Of a stretch of DNA of 64,000 nucleotides, positions 1 through 8,237 are shown piece by piece; position 1 is the stretch's first letter, and every line of letters begins with the position of its first letter. The DNA comes from Falsiroseomonas sp041690465 (GTDB lineage: Bacteria; Pseudomonadota; Alphaproteobacteria; Acetobacterales; Acetobacteraceae). Under the pieces are notes generated by a model. It saw only the letters and a program-made list of their open reading frames with translations, did no database searches and was not told the origin of the DNA. Made by a program: the position numbers and the translations under genes. The stretch spans positions 1-64,000 of the forward strand of contig NZ_JAWLHG010000021.1 of NCBI RefSeq assembly GCF_041690465.1. Reading direction: 5' to 3'.

Positions 1-10
1 ATCTCCGCCT

Positions 11-24
11 CCAGCCAAAGCTGG
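11..24. repeat. Short perfect inverted repeat upstream of the HxlR gene
   Basis: CCAGC, four bases, GCTGG. It lies about 80 bases before the first gene, in 106 bases of otherwise unassigned sequence. It could be an operator for the HxlR regulator or the end of an upstream terminator; the window edge prevents a choice. Confidence 0.25.
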
Positions 25-106
25 ACGCCTACGAATCACACCCTGCCGCGCCGCATCCAATCACAAGCCGATTCCAGCCTGGGCTACTCGGGTCTAGCCT
101 CGCGCC

Positions 107-760
107 ATGACCGGCTATGGACAGTTCTGCGCCATCGCGCGCGCGCATGAAACGCTGGGCGGGCGCTGGACGCTGCTGATCGTGCGCGAGCTGCTTTGCG
201 GCAGCCGCCGCTTCAACGAGATCCGCCGCGGCATCCCCCGCATTTCCCGCACCATGCTGGCCGAACGGCTGCAGGCGCTCACGCATCTCGGCGTGGTGCG
301 GCACGAAACGGGGGAGTACCACCTGACACCCGCTGGCCAGGACCTGATGCCGCTGGTCGCCGCCCTTGCCACCTGGGGCCAGCGCTGGCTGCCCCGCCAC
401 GCGGCGGCTGAGGACCTTGATCTCGACCCGGTCCTCATCGACATGCAGCGCCAGGCGCATCTGGACCTGCTGCCGACGACACCCGCCGTGCTGCGCATCG
501 CGCTGCGCGGCCAGCCGCTCCGCTTCATGCTGCTGAAGCGTGGCGAGGCCTCGGTCTGCGACCACAATCCCGGCTTCCCGGAGACGCTGCGCCTCGGCGG
601 ACCGTTGGCGGCGCTGGTGGCCTGGTGGCGCGGCGACGTGGCGTTCGCGCAGGCGCGACGGATGGGGCTGACGCTGGAAGGCCCGCGCCCGCTGGTGCGC
701 GCTTGGCCCGGCTGGTTCGAACGCTACCGCTTTGCCGGTATCCGGTCCGAGGCGGCCTGA
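107..760 (+). CDS. HxlR-family winged-helix transcriptional regulator
   Basis: The 217-residue protein opens with an HxlR-type winged helix-turn-helix (residues about 8-100): the family pattern LGGRWTLLIVRELLCGSRRF is followed by a region matching helix and wing (RISRTMLAERLQAL, then VVRHETGEYHLTPAG). HxlR proteins are usually about 110-150 residues; the extra 110-residue C-terminal part resembles the sterol-carrier-like domain found on some longer members and may sense a ligand. The start is the first ATG, with no strong ribosome-binding site. It precedes a LysE-type exporter by 74 bases on the same strand, so local control is plausible but not shown. Confidence 0.85.
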   Translation: MTGYGQFCAIARAHETLGGRWTLLIVRELLCGSRRFNEIRRGIPRISRTMLAERLQALTHLGVVRHETGEYHLTPAGQDLMPLVAALATWGQRWLPRHAAAEDLDLDPVLIDMQRQAHLDLLPTTPAVLRIALRGQPLRFMLLKRGEASVCDHNPGFPETLRLGGPLAALVAWWRGDVAFAQARRMGLTLEGPRPLVRAWPGWFERYRFAGIRSEAA

Positions 761-834
761 GCGGTCCGGATTCCGTACCCCACGGCCAGGCGCGGCCACG
801 GCATCACCGGCGCACCATCCTCAAGGGTGATCCC

Positions 835-1428
835 ATGCCACACGATGCCCTGGTCGCGCTCTGCCTCTTCGCCCTGGTCAGCTCGATCACGCCGGGGCCG
901 AGCAACTTCATGCTGCTGACCTCCGGCGCCAATTTCGGCTTCCGCCGGACGCTGCCGCTGCTGCTTGGCATCGCGTTCGGGTTCGGTGCGCTGCTGCTGG
1001 GTCTCGGGCTCGGGCTCGGCGCGCTGATCGCGGCCTTGCCCGCGCTGCACCTGGCGCTGAAATTCGCCGGCGCCGCCTGGCTGCTGTACCTCGCCTGGCG
1101 GATCGGCACCGCGCGCGGCATCGGCGCCGGCGCGGCGGTGCCGCAACCGGTCGGCTTCCTCGAGTCGGCCGCCTTCCAGTGGATCAACCCGAAGGCCTGG
1201 GTCGCCGCGCTCAGCGCCATGGCGGTGTTCACCCGGGCAGAGGCGCCCTTCCTCTCCACGGCGCTGATCGCGCTCGTCTTCTCGCTGGCGATCCTGCCGA
1301 GCCTCGTTGCCTGGGCCGGGTTCGGCATGGCCCTGCGCGGCGCGTTGACCGACGAGCGGCGGTTGCGCGTGTTCAACCTGGCGATGGGGCTGCTGCTGGC
1401 CGGGAGCCTCTGGCCGATGTTGCGCTGA
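835..1428 (+). CDS. LysE/RhtB-family amino-acid or metabolite exporter
   Basis: The 197-residue integral membrane protein has about six hydrophobic segments. The family hallmark SSITPGPSNFMLL near residues 16-28 and the later WINPKAWVAAL motif (about 117-127) identify the LysE/RhtB superfamily, which exports amino acids and related small molecules across the inner membrane. The ATG at 835 fits the family N-terminus; the reading frame is open further upstream but that part is not membrane-like. The substrate cannot be inferred. It follows the HxlR regulator on the same strand and converges on the next gene with 17 bases between stops. Confidence 0.88.
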   Translation: MPHDALVALCLFALVSSITPGPSNFMLLTSGANFGFRRTLPLLLGIAFGFGALLLGLGLGLGALIAALPALHLALKFAGAAWLLYLAWRIGTARGIGAGAAVPQPVGFLESAAFQWINPKAWVAALSAMAVFTRAEAPFLSTALIALVFSLAILPSLVAWAGFGMALRGALTDERRLRVFNLAMGLLLAGSLWPMLR

Positions 1429-1445
1429 ACACCGCAGCATCGAAA

Positions 1446-1790
1446 TCAGGGCACGTGCAGCCGCAGCAGCCCGCGCGCGACGCGGGCGAGGATTCGCTCG
1501 CACGCCTCCGCATCGGCAGCAACCTCCCCGACCGTCACTCCATAGAGCCGCCCGGCGAGCATGCCCTTCTCATAGTCGCCGCGGATCGCATGTGCCGCGC
1601 GCGCCTGGGTGTCGCGCAGCAGCGCGTCCAGGCCGGGGCGCAGCGGGTCCTGGTCCGTGATGCAGCCCCTCGCCTCCTGCAGCGGGGCGATGGCCAGGAA
1701 CCAGCGCTCGACCTCGCCGGGATGCACCACCTGCGCCGGCGCGGCGGTGGCGACCAACATCAGCAGCGCCGCGACGGGGATGATGCGCAT
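1446..1790 (-). CDS. Small exported protein of unknown function
   Basis: The protein has 114 residues. The first 20 residues form a good signal peptide (MRIIP, a hydrophobic core of Ala/Leu/Val, then APAQ as cleavage site). The mature part is mostly helical and has two cysteines (in ARGCITDQD and EACERIL) that could form a periplasmic disulfide. I do not recognise the family. The ATG at 1790 is chosen because the signal peptide begins there; the longer open frame upstream is arginine-rich shadow sequence. It lies downstream of the peptide ABC transporter ATPase on the same strand, with a 76-base gap. Confidence 0.6.
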   Translation of the reverse strand: MRIIPVAALLMLVATAAPAQVVHPGEVERWFLAIAPLQEARGCITDQDPLRPGLDALLRDTQARAAHAIRGDYEKGMLAGRLYGVTVGEVAADAEACERILARVARGLLRLHVP

Positions 1791-1866
1791 GGCCTCGGCC
1801 TCGTCATGCGTTGCGGGATGCGCGGCAGCAGGGCGCGCCATGTCGCGTGGCATGCCCGAGAAAGGT

Positions 1867-2850
1867 TTACGCATGATGGCAGGCGACCAGCGTGCCGTCC
1901 TCCCGCGGCGAGAGCGGTGGCCTTTCGCCACGGCACAACTCCGTCGCCTTCGGGCAGCGCGGATGGAAGGCGCAGCCGGGCGGCGGCGAGAGCGGCGAGG
2001 GCAGCTCGCCGGTGATCGGGCGGAACTCCAGCGCCGCGTTGCTGTCCAGCACCAGCTTCGGCACGGAATGGAGCAGCCCCTGCGTGTAGGGGTGGCGCGG
2101 CGCGGCATAGACGCGCGCGGCCTCGCCCATCTCCACGATGCGGCCGAGATACATCACCGCGACACGGTCGCTGACATGGCGCACCACCGAGAGGTCGTGC
2201 GAGATGAACAGGCAGGTCAGCCCGAGATCCTGCCGCAGTTCGAGGAACAGGTTGAGGATCTGCGCCTGGATCGAGACGTCGAGGGACGCCACCGGCTCGT
2301 CGCAGACCAGGACCTCCGGCTGCATCGCCAGCGCGCGCGCGATCGCCACCCGCTGCCGCTGGCCGCCGGAGAACTGGTGCGGGAAGCGCGTGGCGAAGGC
2401 CGGGTCGAGGCCGACGCGACGCAGCCACTCCGCCACCATCTCCGGCGCCCGCGCGCGCGTCACCAGGCCATGCGTGATCGGTCCCTCGGCGATGGTTTCG
2501 CCAATCCGCATGCGCGGGTTCAGCGAGGCAAAGGGGTCCTGGAACACGGTCTGGATGCGCGTGGTGGTCTTGTGCTTGCCCCGCATCGGCGCGGTGCCGG
2601 AGAGCAGCACTTCCCCCTCGCTCGGCGCCAGGATGCCGGCGAGCATGCGCCCCAGCGTGGACTTGCCGCAGCCGGATTCGCCGACCAGGCCGAGCGTCTC
2701 GCCCTGCCGCACCTCGAGCGAGACGTCGGTGACGGCCTGCACCGGGCGCCGATCCACCTTCGCGCCCAGCGCCGCGGCGATGCGGTCGCCGAGCGTGATG
2801 CGCGGGCTGAAGCGGCGCGTCACATGCTCGGCGCTGAGGATCGCGCTCAT
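1867..2850 (-). CDS. Dipeptide/oligopeptide ABC transporter ATP-binding protein, OppF/DppF type
   Basis: This 327-residue ATPase drives import of peptides or similar solutes. Walker A GESGCGKST lies at residues 57-65, then the Q-loop region VFQDPFASLNP, the signature FSGGQRQRVAIARAL, Walker B VLVCDEPVASLD and the H-loop ISHDLSVVRH. The C-terminal oligopeptide-transporter extension carries a cysteine cluster (PGCAFHPRCP, later ELC and ACHHA) typical of the OppD/OppF pair. The ATG at 2850 starts at the conserved N-terminus. It is the last gene of the minus-strand importer operon (permease, permease, OppD-like, OppF-like). Confidence 0.93.
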   Translation of the reverse strand: MSAILSAEHVTRRFSPRITLGDRIAAALGAKVDRRPVQAVTDVSLEVRQGETLGLVGESGCGKSTLGRMLAGILAPSEGEVLLSGTAPMRGKHKTTTRIQTVFQDPFASLNPRMRIGETIAEGPITHGLVTRARAPEMVAEWLRRVGLDPAFATRFPHQFSGGQRQRVAIARALAMQPEVLVCDEPVASLDVSIQAQILNLFLELRQDLGLTCLFISHDLSVVRHVSDRVAVMYLGRIVEMGEAARVYAAPRHPYTQGLLHSVPKLVLDSNAALEFRPITGELPSPLSPPPGCAFHPRCPKATELCRGERPPLSPREDGTLVACHHA

Positions 2851-2856
2851 GCTGCG

Positions 2857-2905
2857 GCCTCCGGTCGCCGAAGGGCGCAGCGGCGAAGCCGCGAGCGCCG
2901 GAGGC
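2857..2905. repeat. Intra-operon hairpin, REP-like
   Basis: Outer arms GCCTCCGG (2857-2864) and CCGGAGGC (2898-2905) enclose a small hairpin GCGGC-GAA-GCCGC (2880-2892). It fills the 70-base gap between the two ATPase genes. A related element lies in the next operon gap at 3961-3990. It may set mRNA stability between operon members. Confidence 0.45.
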
Positions 2906-2920
2906 GTGAATCGGAGGCGT

Positions 2921-3892
2921 TCACGTCGTGCTCTCCAGCGCATGGTGGCAGAGCGCCATGCGGCCTGGCTGCGTCACCACCGGCGGGTCGGTGCGGCAGA
3001 CCTCGGTAGCGCGCGGGCAGCGCGGGGCGAAGGGGCAGCCCGGCGGCAGGCTGAGCAGCGAGGGCGTGCTGCCGGGGATCTGGTTCAGCTTCTCGCCCGG
3101 CTTCGCCATCGCCGGCAGGCTGTCCAGCAGGCCGCGGGTGTAGGGATGCAGCGGCGCGCGCAGCACGGCGGCGACCGGCCCGCTCTCCACGATGCGGCCG
3201 GCATACATCACCAGCAGCCGGTCGGCGAGCGAGGAGACGGTCGCAAGGTCGTGGCTGATCCAGATCAGCGCCGTGCCCGACTGCTTCGCCAGCTGTTTCA
3301 TCTCGGCGAGGATCTGCGCCTGGATCGAGACGTCGAGCGCGGTCGTCGGCTCATCGGCGATGATCAGGTCCGGCCCGTGCAGCAGCGCGATGGCGATGGC
3401 CACGCGCTGCCGCATGCCGCCAGAGAATTCGTGCGGATAGGCATCCAGCCGCGCTGCGGCGTCGGGAATGCCGACGCGCGTCAGCGTGCGCGCCGCGAGG
3501 TCCCGCCCGGCGCGCTCGCTGCCGCCGCCATGCGCCTGCACCGCCAGCATCATCTGCGTGCCGATGGTCAGCACCGGGTTGAGCGTCGCCGCCGGATCCT
3601 GGAACACCATCGCGATGCGCTTGCCGCGCAGCCTGCGCATCTCCGCCGGCGCCAGGCCCACCAGCTCGCGCCCGTCGAAGCGGATGGAACCGCCGACGAT
3701 CTTTCCCGGAGGGTCCACCAACCCGATCAGCGAGAAGCCCGTCACGGACTTGCCCGAGCCGGATTCGCCGACGAGACCCAGGATCTCGCCGCGCCCCAGC
3801 GCAAAGGAGACGCCCTCCACCGCCTTCACCACGCCGGCGCGGGTCAGGAAATGCGTGCGGAGATCCTGCACTTCGAGCAGCAGCCGGGTCAT
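2921..3892 (-). CDS. Dipeptide/oligopeptide ABC transporter ATP-binding protein, OppD/DppD type
   Basis: The 323-residue ATPase is the partner of the OppF-like subunit. Walker A GESGSGKS is at residues 42-49; the Q-loop region reads MVFQDPAATLNPVLTIG, the signature FSGGMRQRVAIAIAL, Walker B LIIADEPTTALD and the H-loop WISHDLATV. The C-terminal extension has the family cysteines (PGCPFAPRCP, EVCR, LCHHA), which in relatives can hold an iron-sulfur cluster. The ATG at 3892 gives the standard MTRLLLEV start; an ATG at 3910 is possible. The order of the operon and the neighbouring binding protein support peptide-type import. Confidence 0.93.
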   Translation of the reverse strand: MTRLLLEVQDLRTHFLTRAGVVKAVEGVSFALGRGEILGLVGESGSGKSVTGFSLIGLVDPPGKIVGGSIRFDGRELVGLAPAEMRRLRGKRIAMVFQDPAATLNPVLTIGTQMMLAVQAHGGGSERAGRDLAARTLTRVGIPDAAARLDAYPHEFSGGMRQRVAIAIALLHGPDLIIADEPTTALDVSIQAQILAEMKQLAKQSGTALIWISHDLATVSSLADRLLVMYAGRIVESGPVAAVLRAPLHPYTRGLLDSLPAMAKPGEKLNQIPGSTPSLLSLPPGCPFAPRCPRATEVCRTDPPVVTQPGRMALCHHALESTT

Positions 3893-3900
3893 GGCATCAT

Positions 3901-3990
3901 GCGGCCGCAACGCGGCCGCCGCGCACAGCGCGCCCTTGTCGCCAGCGCAACAGCGCGTAGGCGCGAAGCCAAGCGGCCGGAGGCCGCGCC
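3901..3990. repeat. Intergenic hairpin region with two NotI-type palindromes and a REP-like unit
   Basis: GCGGCCGC occurs twice (3901-3908 and 3912-3919) separated by AAC, so the region can fold strongly. Further on, GCGGCC-GGA-GGCCGC (3973-3987) forms another stem. The stretch GCGAAGCC followed shortly by CCGGAGGC is shared with the gap at 2857-2905. The 112-base gap between the permease and OppD-like genes holds nothing else. Confidence 0.4.
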
Positions 3991-4004
3991 CGGCGTCTGA
4001 GGGC

Positions 4005-4877
4005 TCATCTCCGAAGTCTCGGGTTGAACTGGTCGCGCAGCTGATCGCCGACGACGTTGATGGACACGATCAGCACGATCAGCGCAATGCCGGGATAGAC
4101 CGAAATCCAGGTCCGCCCATTCATCATGTACTGGAAGCCGTTGGCGATCAGCATGCCCAGCGAAGGCTCGGTCGGTGGCAGGCCGAGGCCGAGGAAGGAC
4201 AGCGTCGCCTCGAGCGCGATCGCGTTGGCCACCTGCACCGTGCCCACCACGATCAGCGGCGGCAGGCAGTTCGGCAGGATGTGGCGGAACACCACGCGGT
4301 ACCCCGGCAGCGGCGTGGCGCGCGCGGATTCGACATAGTCCTTCTGCCGCTCCGCGCTGGCGGCGCCATAGGCGGTGCGGGCGAAATAGGCGTACTGCGC
4401 GGTGACCAGCGCGATGATCAGCGGCACCTTGCCCTGCCCCAGCACCGCCACCAGCACCAGCGCCAGCAGGATCGCGGGAAAGGAGAGCTGCAGGTCCACC
4501 ACGCGCATGATCGCGCTTTCCAGCGTGCCGCCGGCGTGGGCGGCGAGGATGCCGAGCATCGCGCCGATGGCCATCGCCACCGCGCCGGCCGCGATTCCCA
4601 TCTGCAGCGAAATCCTCAGCCCGTACAGGATGGCGGAGAGCAGGTCCCGCCCCTGCGCGTCGGTGCCCAGCAGATGCACATAGCCGCCCGAGCCGACATG
4701 GCCCGGCGGCCGCCGCGCATCGGCAAGTTCGAGGTTGGCGAGGTCATAAGGGTCCTGCGGCGCGATCCAGGGCGCGAGCAGCGCCGCCGCCACGACGATG
4801 AAAACAACCAGCAGCGCCACCACCGCCACCCAGTTCTCGCGGTAGTCCCGCCAGAAGGCGCCCAGTGTGGCGCTCAC
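4005..4877 (-). CDS. Dipeptide/oligopeptide ABC transporter permease, DppC type
   Basis: This 290-residue inner-membrane subunit has an N-terminal transmembrane segment (about residues 17-37), a periplasmic stretch containing HLLGTDAQGRDLLS (typical of DppC/OppC N-terminal domains), then five more hydrophobic segments. The EAA-loop region reads YVESARATPLPGYRVVFRHI and the C-terminal part ATLSFLGLGLPPTEPS is also family-typical. The GTG start at 4877 overlaps the stop of the upstream DppB-like gene by four bases (GTGA), so translation is coupled. The same frame stays open for 1.2 kb upstream, but that region is the shadow of the DppB-like gene. Confidence 0.92.
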   Translation of the reverse strand: MSATLGAFWRDYRENWVAVVALLVVFIVVAAALLAPWIAPQDPYDLANLELADARRPPGHVGSGGYVHLLGTDAQGRDLLSAILYGLRISLQMGIAAGAVAMAIGAMLGILAAHAGGTLESAIMRVVDLQLSFPAILLALVLVAVLGQGKVPLIIALVTAQYAYFARTAYGAASAERQKDYVESARATPLPGYRVVFRHILPNCLPPLIVVGTVQVANAIALEATLSFLGLGLPPTEPSLGMLIANGFQYMMNGRTWISVYPGIALIVLIVSINVVGDQLRDQFNPRLRR

Positions 4878-5851
4878 GCCGCGCGCCCTCCGCGACGCAG
4901 CCGCGGATCGAGCAGCGCGTAGGAGAGGTCCACCACCAGGTTGATCGTCACGAACAGGAAGGCCACCAGCACGAGGTAGCCCACCATCACCGGACGGTCG
5001 AGCGAGGTGATGCTGTCGATGATCAGCTTGCCCACGCCGGGCCAGGAGAAGATGGTTTCCGTCACCACCGCGAAGGCCAGCGTCGAGCCGAATTCGAGCC
5101 CGAAGACGGTGACCAGCGGGATGGAGATAAGCCGCAGCACATGCCGGCGCAGGATGGTATACTCCGACAGACCCGCGGCGCGAGCGAACTTGACCGTGTC
5201 GGACAGCATCACCTCCCGCGTGCCGGCGCGCGACAGCCGGATCATCATCGCCAGCTTGAACAGGGAAAGGTTCAGCGCCGGCAGCGCCAGGAATTGCAGC
5301 CCCTCCCACGTCAGGAAGGACCACCCGACGCCGAACACCTCCACGGTCGGGCCCCGGTCGCCGGCCGGCAGCCAGTCGAGGTTCACCGCGAAGGTGAGGA
5401 TCAGGATCAGCCCCACCCAGAAGGTCGGCACCGAGAAACCGAGCACCGAGACCGCCATGATGCCGCGCGAGAGCAGGCCATGCGGCCGGTAACCGGCATA
5501 GATGCCGAGGGGGATGCCGATGAAGGCGCCGATGAACACCGAGGCCAGCGCCAGTTCGAGCGTCGCCGGCAGCCGGCTCAGCACGAGTTCCAGCACCGGG
5601 ATGTTCAGCACGAACGACTTGCCGAGGTCGCCCTGCAGCAGCCGGCCGAGGAATATCAGATACTGTTCGAGCAGCGGCCGGTCCAGGCCGTAATGCTGGA
5701 TCGCGGCCTCGCGGATGTCCTGGGTGGCGTCGGGCGAGATCAGCACGTCGATCGGGTTGCCGATCGCGTACACCCCCGCGAAGACCAGCGCCGACATGGC
5801 GAGCATGACGAGGGCGGCCTGGATCAGCCGCTGGATGACATAGCCGAGCAT
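4874..5851 (-). CDS. Dipeptide/oligopeptide ABC transporter permease, DppB type
   Basis: The 325-residue permease begins MLGYVIQRLIQ, the usual DppB/OppB start, with a first transmembrane segment at about residues 9-30 and a long periplasmic loop containing YGLDRPLLEQYLIFLGRLLQ and DLGKSF. The EAA-like loop reads FARAAGLSEYTILRRHVLR and the terminal segments include LDPRLRR. It is the first gene of the minus-strand importer operon. Its start lies 86 bases from the divergent binding-protein gene, so both promoters sit in 5852-5937. The ATG at 5851 is preferred over an upstream ATG that would add 16 non-typical residues. Confidence 0.93.
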   Translation of the reverse strand: MLGYVIQRLIQAALVMLAMSALVFAGVYAIGNPIDVLISPDATQDIREAAIQHYGLDRPLLEQYLIFLGRLLQGDLGKSFVLNIPVLELVLSRLPATLELALASVFIGAFIGIPLGIYAGYRPHGLLSRGIMAVSVLGFSVPTFWVGLILILTFAVNLDWLPAGDRGPTVEVFGVGWSFLTWEGLQFLALPALNLSLFKLAMMIRLSRAGTREVMLSDTVKFARAAGLSEYTILRRHVLRLISIPLVTVFGLEFGSTLAFAVVTETIFSWPGVGKLIIDSITSLDRPVMVGYLVLVAFLFVTINLVVDLSYALLDPRLRRGGRAA

Positions 5852-5937
5852 TTTCCGAGTATCGGGCAGTGGACAGAAGGCGCAAGGCATTCCTAGCATC
5901 GCCGATGCAGGACGCTTCCCGGGGAGAAAAACACGCC

Positions 5938-7530
5938 ATGCGCCGCGAATTCCGCCGCCTCGCCCTTTCCACCGCCGCCGCCGGCGCGCTGCTGATGGGG
6001 TCCGCCACCGCCCAGACGCTCACTATGGGTGTCATCGCCGGGCCGGAGAGCATGGATCCGCACTACACCGCCACCGGCACGCATTCGGAGGCGCTGAAGC
6101 ACGTCTTCGACACGCTGACCCATTCCGGCGACCGCTTGCAGATCGAGCCTGGGCTGGCGGAATCCTGGCGGGTGGTGAACCCCACCACCTGGGAATTCCG
6201 GCTGCGCCGTGGGGTGAAGTTCCATGACGGTTCCGACATGACCGCGGAGGATGTCGCTTCCTCCATCCGGCGCATGCAGACGCTGTCGGGCCCCAATCCG
6301 CTTCGCATCTATGTGCGCCGCGTGCAGGAGGTGCGGATCGTGGATCCGCACACCATCCAGATCATCACCGACGGCCCGGCGCCGACGCTCCCCAATGATT
6401 TCATCCGCCTGTTCGTCACCTCCGCGCGCGCCACCGCCGGGCTGACGCCGGAGAACAGCAACGAGGCCTTCAACTCCGGCCGCGTTACCATCGGCACCGG
6501 CCCCTACCGCTACGTCTCCTGGACGCCGCGCGAGCAGTTCACCGTCGAGCGCTTCGAAGGCCACTGGACCGGCCGCCCGGCCTGGGCGCGGGTGACACGC
6601 CGCGAGATCGCCAACCCCGCGGCGCGCGTCGCGCAGCTGCGCACCGGCCAGGTGGACATGATCGTCCGCGTCCCCGCGGCCGACGTGACGACGCTCCAGC
6701 GCGACCGCAACATCACGGTGCTCAAGGGCGAGACGGTCTACGTGTTCAACCTGGCACTCGACCAGCGCGAGAGCACCCCGCAGGTGACGGCGAAGGACGG
6801 CTCGGCGCTGTCCGCCAACCCCTATCGCGACCCGCGCGTGCGGGAAGCGATCGACCTCGCCATCGACCGCCGCGCACTGGCCGAGGTGGCGATGGAAGGC
6901 CTCGGCACGCCACAGAGCCAGATGGTGACCCCCAACATCTTCGGCTACAACCCGGCGATCACCCTGCCCACGCCGAACGTCGCGCGTGCGCGCCAGCTGC
7001 TGGCCGAGGCGGGCTATCCGAACGGCTTCCGGATGGTGCTGAACTTCACCAACAACCGCCTGCCTGGCGACAATGCCGTGGGCACCTCCATCGCGCAGAT
7101 GCTGGCGCGCATCGGTATCGAGGTGCAGGCCGCCGGCCAGCCCGCCGCGGTGATCTTCCCCGCCCGTGCGCGTGGCGAGCTTTCCAACATCATGGCCGGC
7201 TGGGGCACGCTGACGGGCGAGGCGAACTACTACTACTCGGCCAATGCGCACACCTACAACCCGGAGCTCCGGCTCGGTGCCTTCAACTGGACCCGCTTCT
7301 CCGATCCCGAGATCGACCGGCTGATCCAGGCCGCCAGTGTCGAGTTGGACGACAAGAAGCGGGAGGAGCTGCTGCAGCGCGTCGGTCTGCTCTACACCAA
7401 TGCCCGCATCGCGATCCCGATCGCCGCGGTGGGCTCCGCCTGGGCGATGCGGCGCGACCGCGTGACGCTGCGGGTCGGGCGCAGCGACGAGGAAACCTAT
7501 GCGTGGGACGTGGCGCCCGTGACCCGATGA
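5938..7530 (+). CDS. Peptide/nickel-type ABC transporter substrate-binding protein (SBP family 5)
   Basis: The 530-residue periplasmic protein starts with a signal peptide having an arginine-rich head (MRREFRRL), a hydrophobic core and the cleavage region ATAQT at about residue 23. The mature chain has SBP_bac_5 features: ESMDPHYTATGTHSEALKHV, LAESWRVVNPTTWEFRLRRG and VKFHDGSDMTAEDVASSIRR. The length is standard. It is divergent from its permease and ATPase genes and overlaps the next gene by ATGA, linking uptake to the following amidohydrolase/peptidase genes. A GGGGAG ribosome-binding site lies upstream of the ATG at 5938. The ligand is unknown; peptides or amides are likely. Confidence 0.93.
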   Translation: MRREFRRLALSTAAAGALLMGSATAQTLTMGVIAGPESMDPHYTATGTHSEALKHVFDTLTHSGDRLQIEPGLAESWRVVNPTTWEFRLRRGVKFHDGSDMTAEDVASSIRRMQTLSGPNPLRIYVRRVQEVRIVDPHTIQIITDGPAPTLPNDFIRLFVTSARATAGLTPENSNEAFNSGRVTIGTGPYRYVSWTPREQFTVERFEGHWTGRPAWARVTRREIANPAARVAQLRTGQVDMIVRVPAADVTTLQRDRNITVLKGETVYVFNLALDQRESTPQVTAKDGSALSANPYRDPRVREAIDLAIDRRALAEVAMEGLGTPQSQMVTPNIFGYNPAITLPTPNVARARQLLAEAGYPNGFRMVLNFTNNRLPGDNAVGTSIAQMLARIGIEVQAAGQPAAVIFPARARGELSNIMAGWGTLTGEANYYYSANAHTYNPELRLGAFNWTRFSDPEIDRLIQAASVELDDKKREELLQRVGLLYTNARIAIPIAAVGSAWAMRRDRVTLRVGRSDEETYAWDVAPVTR

Positions 7531-8237
7531 GAATCGCGGACGCCAATTGGATGGACGTCGCGGCGTATCTCGGCCGCGACGACCGTTGCGTGCTGCCCTT
7601 CGGCAGCACCGAACAGCATGCGCAGCTCTCGCTCTGCGTTGACGCGATCCTCGCCGAGCGGGTGGCGGTGGAGGCGGCGGAGCCGCTCGGCGTGCCGGTC
7701 TATCCGGCGATGCCTTTCGGGCTGGCGCCCTACTTCGCCGCCTTTCCCGGAAGTGTCAGCCTGCGAGTCGAGACGCTGCTCGCCGTCGCCCGCGACCTGA
7801 TCGAAAGCGTGGCACGCGCCGGCTTCCGCCGCGTACTCCTCGTCAACGGCCATGGCGGCAATGCGCCGGTCGGCGCGCTGGCGCAGCAGATGATGACGGA
7901 GCGGCCGGAGCTCTCCATCAAGTTCCACAACTGGTACAACGCGCCGCGCACCTGGGCCGCGGCGATGGCGCTCGATCCCTCGGCCAGCCACGGCAACTGG
8001 TTCGAGAACTTCCCCTGGACGCGGCTCGCGCATGCGCCCTCGCCGGAAGGCCGCAAGGCATCGGTGAACACCGCGCTGATGAAGGCCTCGCCGCCGGCCA
8101 AGGTACGCGAGATGCTGGGCGACGGCTCCTTCGGCGGGCCGTGGCAGATGCCCGACGAGGCCACGCAAGCCATCTGGGACACCGGCGTCGCCGAGACGCG
8201 AGAAGCACTGGAAGCTCCATGGCCGACCCGATCCTGA
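7527..8237 (+). CDS. Creatininase-family amidohydrolase
   Basis: The 236-residue protein belongs to the creatininase fold, metal-dependent hydrolases of cyclic amides and related bonds. Seen motifs: LPFGSTEQHAQLSLCVDA (metal-site Glu and His, about residues 24-41) and LLVNGHGGNA (about 110-119), both hallmarks of the family. The start ATG overlaps the binding-protein stop (ATGA). Its own end overlaps the next gene by 19 bases. The operon suggests that it opens or hydrolyses an imported amide before the M20 peptidase acts. A second, different family member lies at 34789, also directly after an ABC binding protein. Confidence 0.88.
   Translation: MRIADANWMDVAAYLGRDDRCVLPFGSTEQHAQLSLCVDAILAERVAVEAAEPLGVPVYPAMPFGLAPYFAAFPGSVSLRVETLLAVARDLIESVARAGFRRVLLVNGHGGNAPVGALAQQMMTERPELSIKFHNWYNAPRTWAAAMALDPSASHGNWFENFPWTRLAHAPSPEGRKASVNTALMKASPPAKVREMLGDGSFGGPWQMPDEATQAIWDTGVAETREALEAPWPTRS

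Noticed and set aside
4005..6053. 682-codon minus-strand frame that would fuse DppC to upstream sequence
   Set aside because: Only the last 290 codons look like a permease; the upstream part overlaps the DppB-like gene in another frame and has no membrane pattern.
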